DNA from: Euphorbia lathyris
Taxonomy: Eukaryota > Streptophyta > Magnoliopsida > Malpighiales > Euphorbiaceae
DNA: 64,000 bases
NCBI RefSeq assembly: GCF_963576675.1
Contig: NC_088913.1
Span: forward strand, 84,133,001 to 84,197,000
Direction of reading: 5' to 3'
The notes below the pieces were generated by a model, which ran no database searches, was not told the DNA's origin, and was given only the letters and a program-made list of their open reading frames with translations. This document shows, piece after piece, positions 31,037-43,100 of this stretch. Within the stretch, counting starts at the first letter, position 1. The number at the start of each line of letters is the position of its first letter. Both the position numbers and the translations under genes were made by a program.

Positions 31037-33868
31037 ATGACTAAGTTGTCTTTCAACGTCTCCGGTGCCGGCCACCAAAAGTCCAGCTCCGATGAACCTT
31101 CACGAAACCCTTCTACACCAAGCAAGGGTAAAACTGGCCAAACTTCTGGGCAAGGGAAAGCTGTTAAGATCAGGACCTACTCCAAGGTCTTCGACAATGT
31201 ACGTGAATGGAAGGTAGAACCCTCCAGATGGGTTTCGGAGCACTTTGTACAGAACGAACAACCATTTGCTGAGTGGATTTCCAAGAACGAATGGACTGGG
31301 CTGTTCTCGGTCAGGGATGAGACATATCCTGACCTAGTGAGGGAATTTTACCACAATCTCAAGGTTGCCAGTGACTCCGTCGACTACCTAAGCACTGAAG
31401 TAAAAGGGAAAACCATCTTCATCAACCCTCTGTACATAGAAAATCTCCTCCAGCTCAAAACTGAGGGAGTAAGGCTGAGGAAGTCAGGAGATCAGGACAA
31501 AACCGACTACGTCCATACCTTCTGCAAACCTGAGGGTCACTCAGGAGAGATCTCAGCATCTTCGATGGGACAGCATCAGAAGATGGCTCACTACCTGCTG
31601 AGCTACTTCATTTACCCAAAGATCAACTGCACTACATCAGCAACCAACTTTGAACAGTGCTTCATATGGCACATGCTGACGTACACCCCCATCAACATGC
31701 CGGTTTTCTTAGTTGCTGGGTTCCTACGCAGCACGGGTACAATAAGGTTGGGATCAATCATCACCAGGATCCTCATCGACCACAAGATTGACCTCGAAGG
31801 TGAGGAATCTTTCAAAGGAACCGAAATCACAGCTGCCTCGCTGAGGGCACTTAAATTTGGACAGCCCTTGAAGAAAGGAAAAGCTGCTACTGCTGCTGGC
31901 CAAGCTGATCAGACTGAGGAGACTATTGCTGAGCCTAAAAAAGGGCGAAGAACTAAGGCCCCAGCTTCTCGCAAGAGAAAATCTGCTGAGACACCTAATG
32001 TTGTGTCTCCAGCAAAGAGGCAGAGGTCAGCTGGAAAGTCAGCTGAGAAGAGAAGCAGGCAAGATGAGCCTGACATTGAGGAAGCTGCTGAGCTACCTCA
32101 GAAGAAGCAGAAGTCTTCAACACTGGCACCTCTCGACGTCATGCCGACAGATTTTATTGTACCGGGTGATTCTCATTTCACTCAATGCCAAGGTACTGAT
32201 GCTGAGGAACCTGAGGTCCAGTTAGATGACCACTTCATCTCCCAAGTTGAGGAAAAACTTGATGGAGATAATACTGAGGAGGAAGAAGAAGACGATGAAA
32301 CCAGCGGTCAGGATGACTCTGAGGAGTCTGAAGAGTATGACAGCGAAATTGAAGCTGAGGACGCTAACACTGGGTTAGCTGGTGGAGCTGTGCAGACTGA
32401 CACTGAGTTAGCTGCTGGAGTTGAGCAAGTTGATCAAGCTGACCAGACCCATACTGAGGAAAAGGAACCTACTCCTACTCACTCAAACGAACCTGCTCAT
32501 CATACCACTCCACCACGTAGAAGGCGAAAGCTGGTTAAGGCCAGTGAGAAAATGGTCAGTGAACCCCTTGTGCAATCACCATCTATTCCTGAACTTGTCC
32601 TCTCCAAGACAACAAAGGATCCTTCTACCGTCCAATTAAAATTTTTCAAACGGCCCTCAACTTCCTCTACTACAACGCCGTTGGAAAAACAAGCCTCTGT
32701 TTCTTCTCAACAGGAACATGCCGAGCATACCACTTCCACCACTTCAACAAGTCAGGTTGAACCAAGCATTGTCCATGCTAATTCCTCAAGCATGGTGCTG
32801 ACTCCTCATCCTTCCGCCGTCAACACAGACAGTGTTCGGGTTATGACTTCCATCACCAACCTCTCTGCTGATCAATCAACCTTACCTCCAACTCAAGTGC
32901 AGATTGAGCCAAGTCATCCAGTCACTGACCAGGGTACTCCTTTCACTCCACTTTCTTCTGGTCATACTGATGTACATCGGGATGCCACTGAGTCCGGGAA
33001 AAAGCTCATTGACTCAGTGCAAGCACTCATCCACGATCTTCAACATTCCGCTTCGCCTGCTGCTGGATCTTTAATTCCTGAGACAACTCAGCTCTCCCAG
33101 GTCACTCTACTTCTTAACGAAGTCAAGGGACTCAAGGATATGCTGAATGTAGTCTTGTCATTCCAAGCCTAGCAAGCTAAGCAGGATTCACTTGCCAAGT
33201 TGGCAGAGATACAGCTGTCAACAATTCAACATCTGAACTCTCTCCATCAGCAAGTTCAGAAGTTATCTGCTGTGAACACTGACTATGCCACTTCCTCAGA
33301 ACTCAAGATGCTTTTTGCTCAGCTTCATACTGAGCAACTTAAGACAAATGAGCAAATGGTGTCCTATAGTCTGTGCTCAGTCGAGCAAATCGGTGAGGCC
33401 ATCAGGCTACTTAACCTCAACAAACAAGAGATGGATACTGACGCGTTGAAACAGAATGAGTTGCTATCTCTCGCACAGCAATCCTTCAATCACATCCGTC
33501 ATAATAATATCCAGCGTCATCATTATGACTCAGCTCTCTTGAAAACTTTCCACCAAGTCTTTGCTGGCCTCCCTGAAGCTCTCATCTGGAAAGCCAAAGC
33601 TCAAGCTTTCAGTGTAAATATGCTCAGTGCTGCTGATCTTCATATACCAGTAGAAGTATCAGCTGATGGAGTTGCCATTTTTGATGGCGTAAACGAAAGT
33701 GCTGACAAACTAAAAGAGCTTTCACAAGAACTTTCTCGTGCTGTCTTAACCGATGCGTTCAAGCTCCCTGAAGTTGACAAAATGGCGGAGAAAGCGCAAG
33801 CTGCCAGAGCTCAGCATGAGCGACGTCAGTACGAGCGAAGTCAGTCACATGGCAAGAAAAAGAAATAG
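31037..33868 (+). pseudogene. Third (env-like) ORF of Sirevirus, one in-frame stop
   Basis: A single frame of 942 sense codons runs from ATG 31,037 to the stop at 33,866, broken only by TAG at 33,170-33,172. The N-terminal about 270 residues form a folded-looking domain (VREWKVEPSRWVSEHF, FYHNLKVASDSVDYLS, MAHYLLSYFIYPKINC, INMPVFLVAGFL). It resembles what databases call a putative plant transposon protein domain. A long low-complexity, charged middle follows (KKGRRTKAPASRKRKS; poly-Glu/Asp near residue 415-440). A helical C-terminus comes next, with a very basic end (KKKK). In Sireviruses the ORF after pol is called env-like. No signal peptide or convincing membrane anchor is visible here, so a surface role is doubtful. 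Remnants of homologues are at 60.5-61.5 and 63.4-64.0 kb. Confidence 0.8.
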
Positions 33869-34300
33869 TTAGGCTAGGTCTTAACATTTGTAATCTATGT
33901 GCTATGTTGTTTATTTCTTTTGCTGTGTAACTGCTGACTTCTTTCAACTTATATATCATACTTACTTTTCTTATTCAAATACTGAGTTATGATATATGCT
34001 AATAAGTACTGAGTTATTATGTATCTTCATTTATATCAGCTTTGTTTAACACTTATAATATTTGACTAAAAGATATGCTGATAACATGTTTGACATGAAC
34101 CTATACACTTATGAAATATTCTGATAAGAACTCATTGAACAACAAATTACTCAGCGCGCTCTATATGTCTAAAAACTTCCGCCTAACACTGAGTAAATAG
34201 AATATGTGATATAGCTGACCTATATCTGAAAACTGAGCTTAGACTTACTCATTTAAATCCTTAAATGTCTTAAGAAAAACTAAGTCAGTAGCTCAACCCT

Positions 34301-34400
34301 TACGGGGGAGTTTGCTTAATTATACTAGGTCAACTATCATGGGGGAGCTCATACTGAGTTCCTTGTTGAACAGTTTTGCCAACATCAAAATGGGGGAGTT
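34301..34400 (+). other. Three polypurine-tract motifs before the 3' LTR
   Basis: GGGGGAG occurs at 34,304-34,310 (ACGGGGGAG), 34,341-34,347 (ATGGGGGAG) and 34,392-34,398 (ATGGGGGAG). The last directly abuts the LTR and is the functional PPT candidate. Multiple PPT-like copies are a described Sirevirus trait. Confidence 0.8.
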
Positions 34401-35735
34401 TGTTGAAACACCTTTCTACATAATTTTGATGTGACAAAATTGTTTAAGTATAAATTAAAATACATATTCTAAACACACTAAGTTTAGATGCTTTGATTTA
34501 TTCTACTAATGTGTTTGTTCAATGTTGAGTATAAATGTTATAAGTCATAAGGATTGGAAGGCCCAAGTCCAATACGGAAGCCAAGGCCCAAGTCAAACAA
34601 CTCAGTACACTCGGCCCGCGTATATCAAGACGTTGCCGTTTTGTTCAAAACGCAACTCAGCAATCGGAAGGATCTAGAAGACCTTCGGGAACAACTTCAA
34701 GATGAAGCTGCTGAGTAGTCTCGACAAAGCGTACAAGACAGCAGCTGGCAAAGGAAAACTTCCAGACAAAGTGTTTCCTCTTTTGGCAAAGTTCAGACGA
34801 CACAGTATGCTGTCCAGTTGACTTTACCATAAAAGGAGAGACCATCTGCTGTGCTGACCGAGGACAGAAGATACACGATTGTGATTGGCCGAGAGCTCTG
34901 TGCAAGTCAGGATGACAACGACACATAGCCGTTTCCCTCCAACGGTTATTTCGAAATTCGAAATGACCGAATGACCAGACGTCTCTATAAATAGTGCCAT
35001 CACAAGCTTCACAAGACACAGAACTTGATCAAGCCATTACGCTGACCAAATCTCTACAAGTTCTACAAGCAAGAAGCAAAGCAAAATTCTTACACTACAT
35101 TTTCATATCTGTGTAAAAGTCTAGAGTGATTGTAAATCGTCTAAAGTGTCTTAGCACATCTTTGTATTAGGACAAAAACACTTATCATTTCTAGAGATAG
35201 AACGGAGAGGCTGAGTACTCGGTTTTAAGTACTCAGCGGAGAGATTAGGATTGAGTAGAAGTATAGAGGAAGGTACTCTTGTCATACTCAATTGCTGATA
35301 TTGTAAAAGGTTTGAGGCTCTACCTTTAAAGAGCTCAGTAGAGGATTTGAAATCTCGGACGTGTTCCGGGGACAGGACGTAGGCTTAGAAGAAGCCGAAC
35401 CTGGATAAATCTGCTGAGTGAAGTATTTCTAAACCTTTGACTCCTTATTTATATTGCTTGCTTAAACAATCAAAACTGACCAAGTCAAGAGGTCAAGTTG
35501 AGTTGTGCGCATTAAAACGTAAGAGCTCAGGAATAGACTCTAAGTGCTATCTCCTGACTCAAGCTAAGAAACTGACCTAGTCACCTGTTGACTAAGCCAG
35601 TATCTTGCTGTTTACTCAGCGCCGCTGTTCAAACCTTTTCTTTAGTAAAAGAAGTGTGCCTAAATTGCGAAAAAGTTTAAATAGTTCCTAACCCCCCCCC
35701 TTGAACTATACTTGCAACTAGTTAAGAGACCAACA
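34401..35735 (+). repeat. 3' LTR of the central Sirevirus
   Basis: Starts TGTTGAAACACC and ends GAGACCAACA, with TATAAATA at 34,986-34,993. It is nearly identical to the 5' LTR. The TSD GATGT follows. Confidence 0.95.
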
Positions 35736-35740
35736 GATGT

Positions 35741-36289
35741 CCTACAAAATAAAGAAAATACTTGGCCAGGTCCTCAATGAGGACACTTTGACACTCAAGT
35801 CAATTTTAGTGTATAGAGAGAAGGATAAGTTCTTTAAAAACTGTAAAGTAAAAAAGATACATTTTGAAGGAAGTTGGACCCATTTATGTGAGAGTGGGAA
35901 TTTATAGTCTAAATAGCAAGAAACATGACTCTGTACCAACTAGGAAAATGACTTTGAGATACCCGGGCTTCCTAATTAGTTTACTTTATCTACACACCTC
36001 GACTAGTTCTCCTAAATAGGTAATAATATCTAAACAGACCTTATAGGAGTTGAAGCTTTCATAAAATCTGATTCTATCCGATTGATAACAGGGAAAGACT
36101 TCATCTCCACGATTAGGCCGAATTTCGAGGGTTCAGTTCACGAGAGAAGCCAAATCCTTTTTTTCCACTTATGTTATCAAAAGCGCCCCCCACAAGCCGA
36201 ATCTAGTATTTAGGCTCTAAACTGGATTATGAGGTGTTTTGTTATAACTTTTCAAAGTTGCTTTTAACTTTTCATTCCAAACAATAGAA
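35741..36289. other. Old noncoding repeat, related to 43.4-43.8 kb
   Basis: Phrases occur in the same order as in 43,440-43,800 (ACTCAAGT; ATAGTCTAAATAG against TTAATCTAAATAGG; TTTGTATCCATTAAGGAAAA against CTGTACCAACTAGGAAAA). Both are likely copies of one old repeat. No ORF. Confidence 0.4.
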
Positions 36290-38160
36290 AATTTACAGCA
36301 TTTCAAAGCTGCTGAAACAATGCACTAGAGGTAGAGGGCCAATGCATTTTGGTTGAAAGGAGGGGACCAACTAGTTTTTTTTACATACATGTGTCAGAGC
36401 CAGGAAGTAGCGAATAAGATATATAACTTAAAGGACGATGTGAGTAACACTATGGGAGGCTCAACTGAACTGGGTACTCTCATTTCCACTTATTTTTCTA
36501 GTGTATCTGCATCACCAGCTACTAGTAATTGTGGGGCTGTAGAGGTTGTTGAAACACATTTCCACAGTGATTTTGATTTGACAAAATTATTCAAATTAGA
36601 ATTAAGTCCCTATGATAAAATATTCCAACACATTAAATTTAAATACTTTGATTTATTTGTTACTAATGTGTTTGTTCATTGTTGAGTGTTTAATTCACAA
36701 AGTATTAAAAGACATTAAAGATCAAGGCCCAAAAGCCCACAAGATAAAGTCAAACCCCAAGTCAATAGATCCAAGCTACTAGTTCAATTCGGCCCAGCAA
36801 TGAAGAAGGATCAAGAAGCCTTTCCAACTGCTTCACGATGAAGCTACTGAGTTGAACGGATAGAAGACAAGTCAGTAGTTGACTTGAACAACTTGGAGAC
36901 AAAGCTAACCCATTTTGAGAAATGTTCAGACGCCGCAGAAAGTTGTCTAGAAGATTTTACCATAAATGGAGAGACAACCTGGCACTTACTGACCAAAAGT
37001 ACCTGATACCTAAATCAGGCAGAAAAAGCAACATTCTCATTGGCCGATCACACTGAGCACTGACGAGTGAAAGCGACAGCAAACCGTTTCCCTCCAATGG
37101 TTATTTTGAATTTCGAAATAACTGGAGCCTCAGATGTCACTATAAATAGGCCTCTCATTTGCTTCATTCCATGCAGATCTTCATCAAGTCGAACCGCTGA
37201 CCAAATTGTTATTTGAAGTTCTATGCCAAAGCAAAGCAAAAGAAATCTTACACTCATTCTTATTTTGTGTAAAAGACTAGATTGTAAATCATCTAAAGTG
37301 TTCCTGTTTATTTAGAACAACATCTTTATCATTTCTAAAGATTGTAAGGAGAAACTGAGTTGCTCGGTTATAGCACTCAGTGGTAGAATAATATTGGGTA
37401 TAGGATATAGAGGAATGTACTCTGTATACTCACTGACTATTGTAAGAGGTTTGTGCTCTACCTGAAAGAGCTCAGTAGTGGATTAAAGCTCGGAAGGATT
37501 CCGGGGACTGCACGTAGGTAGGAGGCCGAACCAGGATAAATCTACTAAGTAACATCTTCTAACTCTTAACTCCTTATCTGCTTGCTTTGAACTGTGCCTA
37601 GTAAAACGCTAAAATATATACACTGAGTTGTGTGGCTTGAGTACTGAGTACATGAATAGACTTCAGTGCTATCTCCTGACTTAACGTTAGAAGCAGCCTT
37701 AGTTACCAATTAACTGAAGCTGCCTCTGATTTAACTCAGCACTACTATGCTAAACGACTAAGTGAAAAACCTTAGGTTGTAAAAGAAAGTCAGCTTAAAG
37801 AGAAAAATTTTAAATAGTTCCTTAACCCCCCCTCCCCCTTGGAACTAATTCTCACATTACACGGGACCAACAGAGGTCTTGTCAACTAATAATCTACTTA
37901 TGGCCCCGTTCTCGTATGAGGAATTTAAGATAACTATTTTCTCTATGCACCTAGATAAGTTCCCTGGGCCTGATGGTCCGAGTCTTGGATTTTTCCAATA
38001 TTTTCAGGATGATATTGGTTAAGAGGTGTTTAACGCATGTTCTAACTATCTCACTCGTGACCAATTAAAATGATACAATACTTGTATTAATTCCTAAAGT
38101 GGATAGACCTGAATGAATGAATGAAAGATCTACGACCAATTTCACTGTGTAATATTTAAT
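36290..38160 (+). pseudogene. LINE reverse transcriptase fragment, split by a solo LTR
   Basis: Left part, up to 36,546: a decayed frame with AETMH, RANAFWLKGGDQ, NKIYNLKDDVSN and GTLISTYFSSVSA, which matches the segment between endonuclease and RT in plant L1-type LINEs (RANWLKEGD type). Right part, from 37,878: APFSYEEFKITIFSMHLDKF then PGPDGPSLGFFQYFQDDIG, the start of the LINE RT (KAPGPDG motif), and after some stops MKDLRPISLCNI at about 38,118. The reading continues across the solo LTR when one GAGGT copy is dropped. No catalytic YADD region is preserved. Many stops show age. Confidence 0.75.
36542..37877 (+). mobile_element. Solo Sirevirus LTR (1,326 bp) with TSD GAGGT
   Basis: The LTR is 36,547-37,872, TGTTGAAACACA...GGGACCAACA, flanked by GAGGT at 36,542-36,546 and 37,873-37,877. 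It keeps the palindrome-like TTTTGAATTTCGAAATAA and a TATAAATAGG box (about 37,141). It is a diverged relative of the central element's LTR. Internal recombination between two LTRs would leave this structure. Confidence 0.92.
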
Positions 38161-38992
38161 TACTTTTAGTTTGCATATATTACATAAGCCATGGAATTTA
38201 GGAGTCATGAAATGGTTGATGAAAAACAAATATAAGATCTTAATGAGCAAGAATACTAATTAATCGTATTATAATAAATAAGAAAATAGAACTAAATAAA
38301 AAGATAACATATAATGTTAATAGGAAAAGAATATAATATGGTTAATTTAATTGTGACGTTTAACTTAAATTGGATATATTTGGTAAACACATTAAGCTTA
38401 AATTCGTATTATTTTGTAAACGTTAAGCCTATATTGGTGCTATTTTGTACGTGATGCCTAAATTGATGCTATATTGTAAATGTTAATCCTAAATTGATAT
38501 TATGTTGTAAACATTAAGCCAAAAACCTTAGACCTATTTTGGTACCTTATCCCATAAAATAAAATAGCTTCAAATACATCTAAAAATGACACATATATAG
38601 ATTAACATTGAGATTACAAAAAAATAAAAAAAAAATAGAAATAATTAAATAAAATAAAATTGAAAAAGAAGAGAATTATAATAATAGTGTATTAAGATGA
38701 TAGAAAACCATGCATCTCGAAAATGAATCTTTGATTAGCATGCACGATGCTCTCATTTAATGCTATTGCATTGGAGATCTCATGTTTTTATCTTTTTAAG
38801 AGGTGAAATAAGATGTCTGTTTTTTTCCATTTTTTTAATTTCTTCTCAAACTTTTAAATATTCCCATAATCGAAACAAGCTTCTTTTCCTCCTCCTTCTC
38901 TATCTATACCTTCTGGTCTCAATCTCACCTTTTCCTAGATTTTAGGGTTTTCAAGAAATTCGTATACATTTAAAAAGAGGCAAATTATCGGT
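38161..38992. other. AT-rich intergenic
   Basis: Repeated phrases of the type TAAATTGATGCTATATTGTAAA (38,380-38,530) suggest a short degenerate tandem. No gene supported. Confidence 0.4.
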
Positions 38993-39372
38993 TCTCCATG
39001 TCAAATAGAGGACATTCCATACATATTTTGACACGTGTAATATGGACTTACACATTTTATAAGAGGTTCCATTATTTTAATTATTACGTCGGGTTACAAT
39101 ACACGTGTCCAAATGTGAATTGGGGTCCTCCGAGTGATATGGAAGACCCGGTGCTTAATATAAGAACTCTTAAATAGATCACTAATAGAGTTAATTATTA
39201 GAAGCACTCGGTTCTCCATGTCAAATAGAGGACATTCCATACATATTTTGATACGCGTAATATGGACTCACACATATTATAAGAGGTTCCACTAATTTAA
39301 TTATTACGTGTGGTCATAATACACGTGTCCAAATGTGAATTGAGGACTAATAGACTTATAATTAAGATTTAA
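38993..39372. repeat. Tandem direct repeat of about 215 bp
   Basis: GGTTCTCCATGTCAAATAGA...TACACGTGTCCAAATGTGAA occurs from 38,993 and again from 39,208. The second copy is shorter at its end. Diverged pieces of the same sequence lie around the MITE at 47.8-48.4 kb. Confidence 0.8.
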
Positions 39373-39830
39373 GGGCCTGTTTGATTCGATTGTTAGGTAG
39401 TAGCTATTGCTGTTAGTTGTTACAGTAAATTGTTTGTTGTTAAGTTGTTAGCTAACTTTTTTTAGAAGAAAGATAGTAAATTTCGACATAAGTAATTAAA
39501 AAATTACAATCTAGAAATATATAAGAGAATGTTGAATCTGCATCTTCAATATCATAGATCGTGATAGAAGAACTGTAGACAGTGCTTGAAACTATTTTTG
39601 GCACAATGGCAAAAAAATCACTCTACCTAGAATCAACTTCATAGTCTTTTTCTCCAAAAATGATTTCATGATTTTTCAATAAACCAGATGGCAGCGATAT
39701 CATTGGAATTACGGTGAAGGTCAAAAGTTGAAACCTTATTAACTTAGGAATTATTGGATAAACGTAATAGGAGAAAGAAACACGTGTACTAGGTAGGAAA
39801 ACAAATTGGAGTAATTTTGTCAAAATCTAC

Positions 39831-39862
<32 letters not shown>

Positions 39863-40164
39863 GGCCTGGTCGCACTACGCGTCCCCGCTGAGCGAGGGTC
39901 CGGGAAGGGATCCCACCACAAGGGTATACTGGAGGCAAGCCTTCTCCTGCCAATTTATTTTAGCAACAACAACGTTTACCGTTGTGCCAAGGCTCGCCCT
40001 CGTCAAAATCTATACAAATAAAAAATAAAAATGTTCCATGAAAAGTTCAAAGTTGGAGCATTTTAGGAACCACTGTTGTTTACTTAGTAGCTATGTGAAT
40101 TATTTCTAGTTGTTTTGAGCAAAACCACTAAAGGCAACTACAAAAAGCTAAACCAAACACCCTC
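39373..40164. mobile_element. Harbinger-like MITE with nested SINE
   Basis: The left end GGGCCTGTTTGATTCG after TTAA and the right end AAACCAAACACCCTC before TTAA are inverted. An Au-like SINE (39,859-40,001) lies inside. No transposase. Confidence 0.6.
39859..40001 (+). mobile_element. Au-like SINE
   Basis: GGGCGGCCTGG at the start, CCCCGCTGAGCGAGGGTCCG and TCTCCTGCCAATTTATT in the body, and GTGCCAAGGCTCGCCCTC at the end are features of the plant Au SINE family. The tRNA-like B-box segment is missing or shortened. GTCAAAATCTA flanks the insertion (39,819 and 40,002). An A-run of about 28 bases separates the left flank from the SINE head. Confidence 0.8.
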
Positions 40165-43100
40165 TTAATGCTGCTATTATTGTTTACTTTTTGACGGTAG
40201 TTATTTGCTCCTACTGATAGGCTAGTAGTTGATAGATATTAGTTTTTTTCCCTTCCAAAATAACTATCAGTTGGAGAAATTTTATCATCCGATGCACCAC
40301 ATCATTTATGTGCTGGACCAATAATTTGATGTAACATCATATATTTTAAGGTCTAGGATTTCTAATTTAGGGTCTAGGATTGGTGCACCACGTCATCTGT
40401 GTGCCAGTCGTATAGTAAAAAGAACTTGCAAAAATGAGAATCAAACTTTCGGTCTAAACCATCTGGTATTCTAGGTCGACAGCTCAGACTAATTCAAATT
40501 CGAGTCAGGTAAATCTTTCTCGAGAGACAAAGCTCTCACACCAAATATTTTAATTGTAGTTTGCATTTCCATCTTTCGAATTCAAATCCTACTTGAATAA
40601 CTAATCTAATTTAAAACCTTAACTATTTAAACCACATGTTTAGTGGTAAAAAGAGAATCAAATTAACACTTACTTCGTATCTGCATTATATAATGAGAAA
40701 TTCTACTGTAGTTTGGAACCAATACCGGTCTCTCCACTCAGATGATGTCACATTAGCAGTTAGGTTGATGTGGCATCATATGAATGGATAAGAACAATAC
40801 TGATCCCGACCCATTATAGAAATATTCAAGTGGGATTGATGTTAACACAACTATTATATATACCAACTTAACTTAATTATATATGATTTATTTAATTTGA
40901 GTATGATATAAGAGATATGCCATCATTTTCATTTCTATATCTTTGATGTGGATTTAAGGGATAGATGTATATATATAAATGTCGGTAAGGGAGAAACTTG
41001 TAATTTCAAAAAGAGATGATTCAATTCCAAATCATATAATATAATTATAACTATATAATTATAATGTAATTAAAAAAAGATTATTTAAAATTAGATTAAA
41101 ATGATAAGATTAAGATAAGAGACCAAGTACAAGGAAAGAAGTGCTGTTTTATTTTGGAAGACAAGAAAAAGAAGTGTGGAATCATGTGATGATCATTAAA
41201 TGCAATAGGAGCTACTACTTACTTAGGTTTTTACATTAATTAATGTTTTAATTATTTAATAAGTTTATATGTTTTACAAATTCAATAGTATTATTAATCT
41301 ATGTCCCTCGAATTTCTATTTTATTTGAATAATATTACAAACTAAACAAGTTCGTGTCAGGCTCATTAATTTCTTGGTGGGTTTGCTTCTTAATTTATTA
41401 ATTAATTATCTTAATCATTAGTTTTTTAGTAAGCTTTTGTCTTGTACCACTATATTGGAAATTGTCCAAATCATCCCATAATGTAGTACTTTAAATGAGA
41501 GAGGTTAACGCATCAATAACCCATTATTTGGTCTTAAAAAAACTGACCGGTCCTCTGAATTTACAACGTGTATGATTTGATTGAAGAGCTTGATCGATGA
41601 CCTAGTCTTTAGAGACGGACATACATTGAGGTGGATTCTCAGTACACTCTGAAATAAGAGAGGAGTACATTTTTATAAAGGTCTCAAAAGATGGTATTAC
41701 CTTAATGTCTCTAGGTGAGGCGGTGGTGGTGAGTCGGTGTAGAAGTTCATGGGCTTGTAGAGGATTGTGCCTTTTAGAGAATTTGAGGACCATTTGGCCT
41801 TGCGCCTTTAGTTTATAGGAGCCGTAACACAACGTATCTTATTAGCTTCTTGAACTTATTTAAAGTGACATGATTAATCTTGTGAGTCCACGTGTTAGAG
41901 CAAAAGAAAATTTGGACAAATTAAAATGTATCACTTTAAGATAGTTCAAGAAGTCAATAGATTATTGTAAGCACATTCGAGAAACCAATCGATCACTTTA
42001 AACAAATTCAAATAACTAATAATCACTTTAAGTAAGTTTAGGGAGCTAACGAGATACTGAATAAGTTCAAGAGAAAGACCCATTTAACCAAGTTCATTGA
42101 ACCTTTGATAAGCCAAAGAATTTTTTTGCCTCACACTTATAACTCATACTAATCAAAATTACCACTGTTTGTCATATGTATAGAAGTCAAAAATCACCGT
42201 AGGGTGACTTGTACATTTTTCTTTTAACTACAGAGGACAAAACGACATCCTTTTATTTTAGGATAGGACATCAAAAATACATAGACATTTACCCTTGCCA
42301 AATTTAGAGGTGTAATTGCAATATCATCCGCTCTTATTTTTAGGCAAAGAGCTGTCTGTAACTACCCCTCTCAGGATGGTGTCTGATGGTCGGGAATGCA
42401 ATGCATCCCTTTATTCGCTTCTTCGTAGATACACATAATACTGAAATATAATATTTTGCTTACAAAGGAACACGTAATTTAATGAACTAATCCAACTCTC
42501 AATTTCGAGACCTATAGAAAAAATGTTGTGTTAAATTCTAGAAATTATAATGTGACCGAGATTGTTTTCTGTAATTTTTTGCTTTCTTCTTTTTTTCTTT
42601 TTTTTCTTCCTCCTTCTATACTTTTTCTTTTTTTATTAATAAAAGGGTTGATGGCTGTGCTGGGGTGCCAACCTAGTTGGGATGCCCGGCCTATCATTGC
42701 ATCCCAACCTTCATTAAAAAAAATTGGATTAGATTAGTGTAGCATTATCTGAGTGGTCGGGACTAATACTAGTCTCAGCCCATTATTGAAATTTTCGTTA
42801 AATTCTTATTTGAATGCATATAGTATCACTCGGTTTCTTAATTGTCACTTAAACTTAATAATTATATGTCCAACTCAATCATGCTCCATGTGAGATGAGT
42901 AATGTAAATAGCTTGATGGCTATGTTATATAAATTAAACTATATATTATTTTTTATATAGAAATTAAACTAATATTCTGTTGAAAATTAATGAGAATTTG
43001 ACATAGGACTTAAATAATCTAATTAATTAATTAATTAATAATTTTGAATGTTTTAGTACAATTCTTCATGTGGGAGATGACTCTAACTTGCCAGAAGACA

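Larger units (their letters stand above)
24287..35740 (+). mobile_element. Sirevirus-type Copia element, complete (11.4 kb)
   Basis: The element spans 24,292-35,735 between direct repeats GATGT (24,287-24,291; 35,736-35,740). It has two LTRs of 1,334 and 1,335 bp, PBS for initiator tRNA-Met, gag, pol in Copia order, a further long ORF after pol, and three polypurine motifs before the 3' LTR. This layout is the Sirevirus (SIRE/Maximus) one. By-eye alignment of the LTRs shows about 11 substitutions plus a C-run length change, roughly 0.8% divergence, so it is young. All ORFs are nevertheless broken. Two more relatives and one solo LTR lie in the window. Confidence 0.95.

Noticed and set aside
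31926..32639. Alternative-frame ORFs (99 and 72 codons) within the third Sirevirus ORF
   Set aside because: They lie inside the long open frame and are its shadows.
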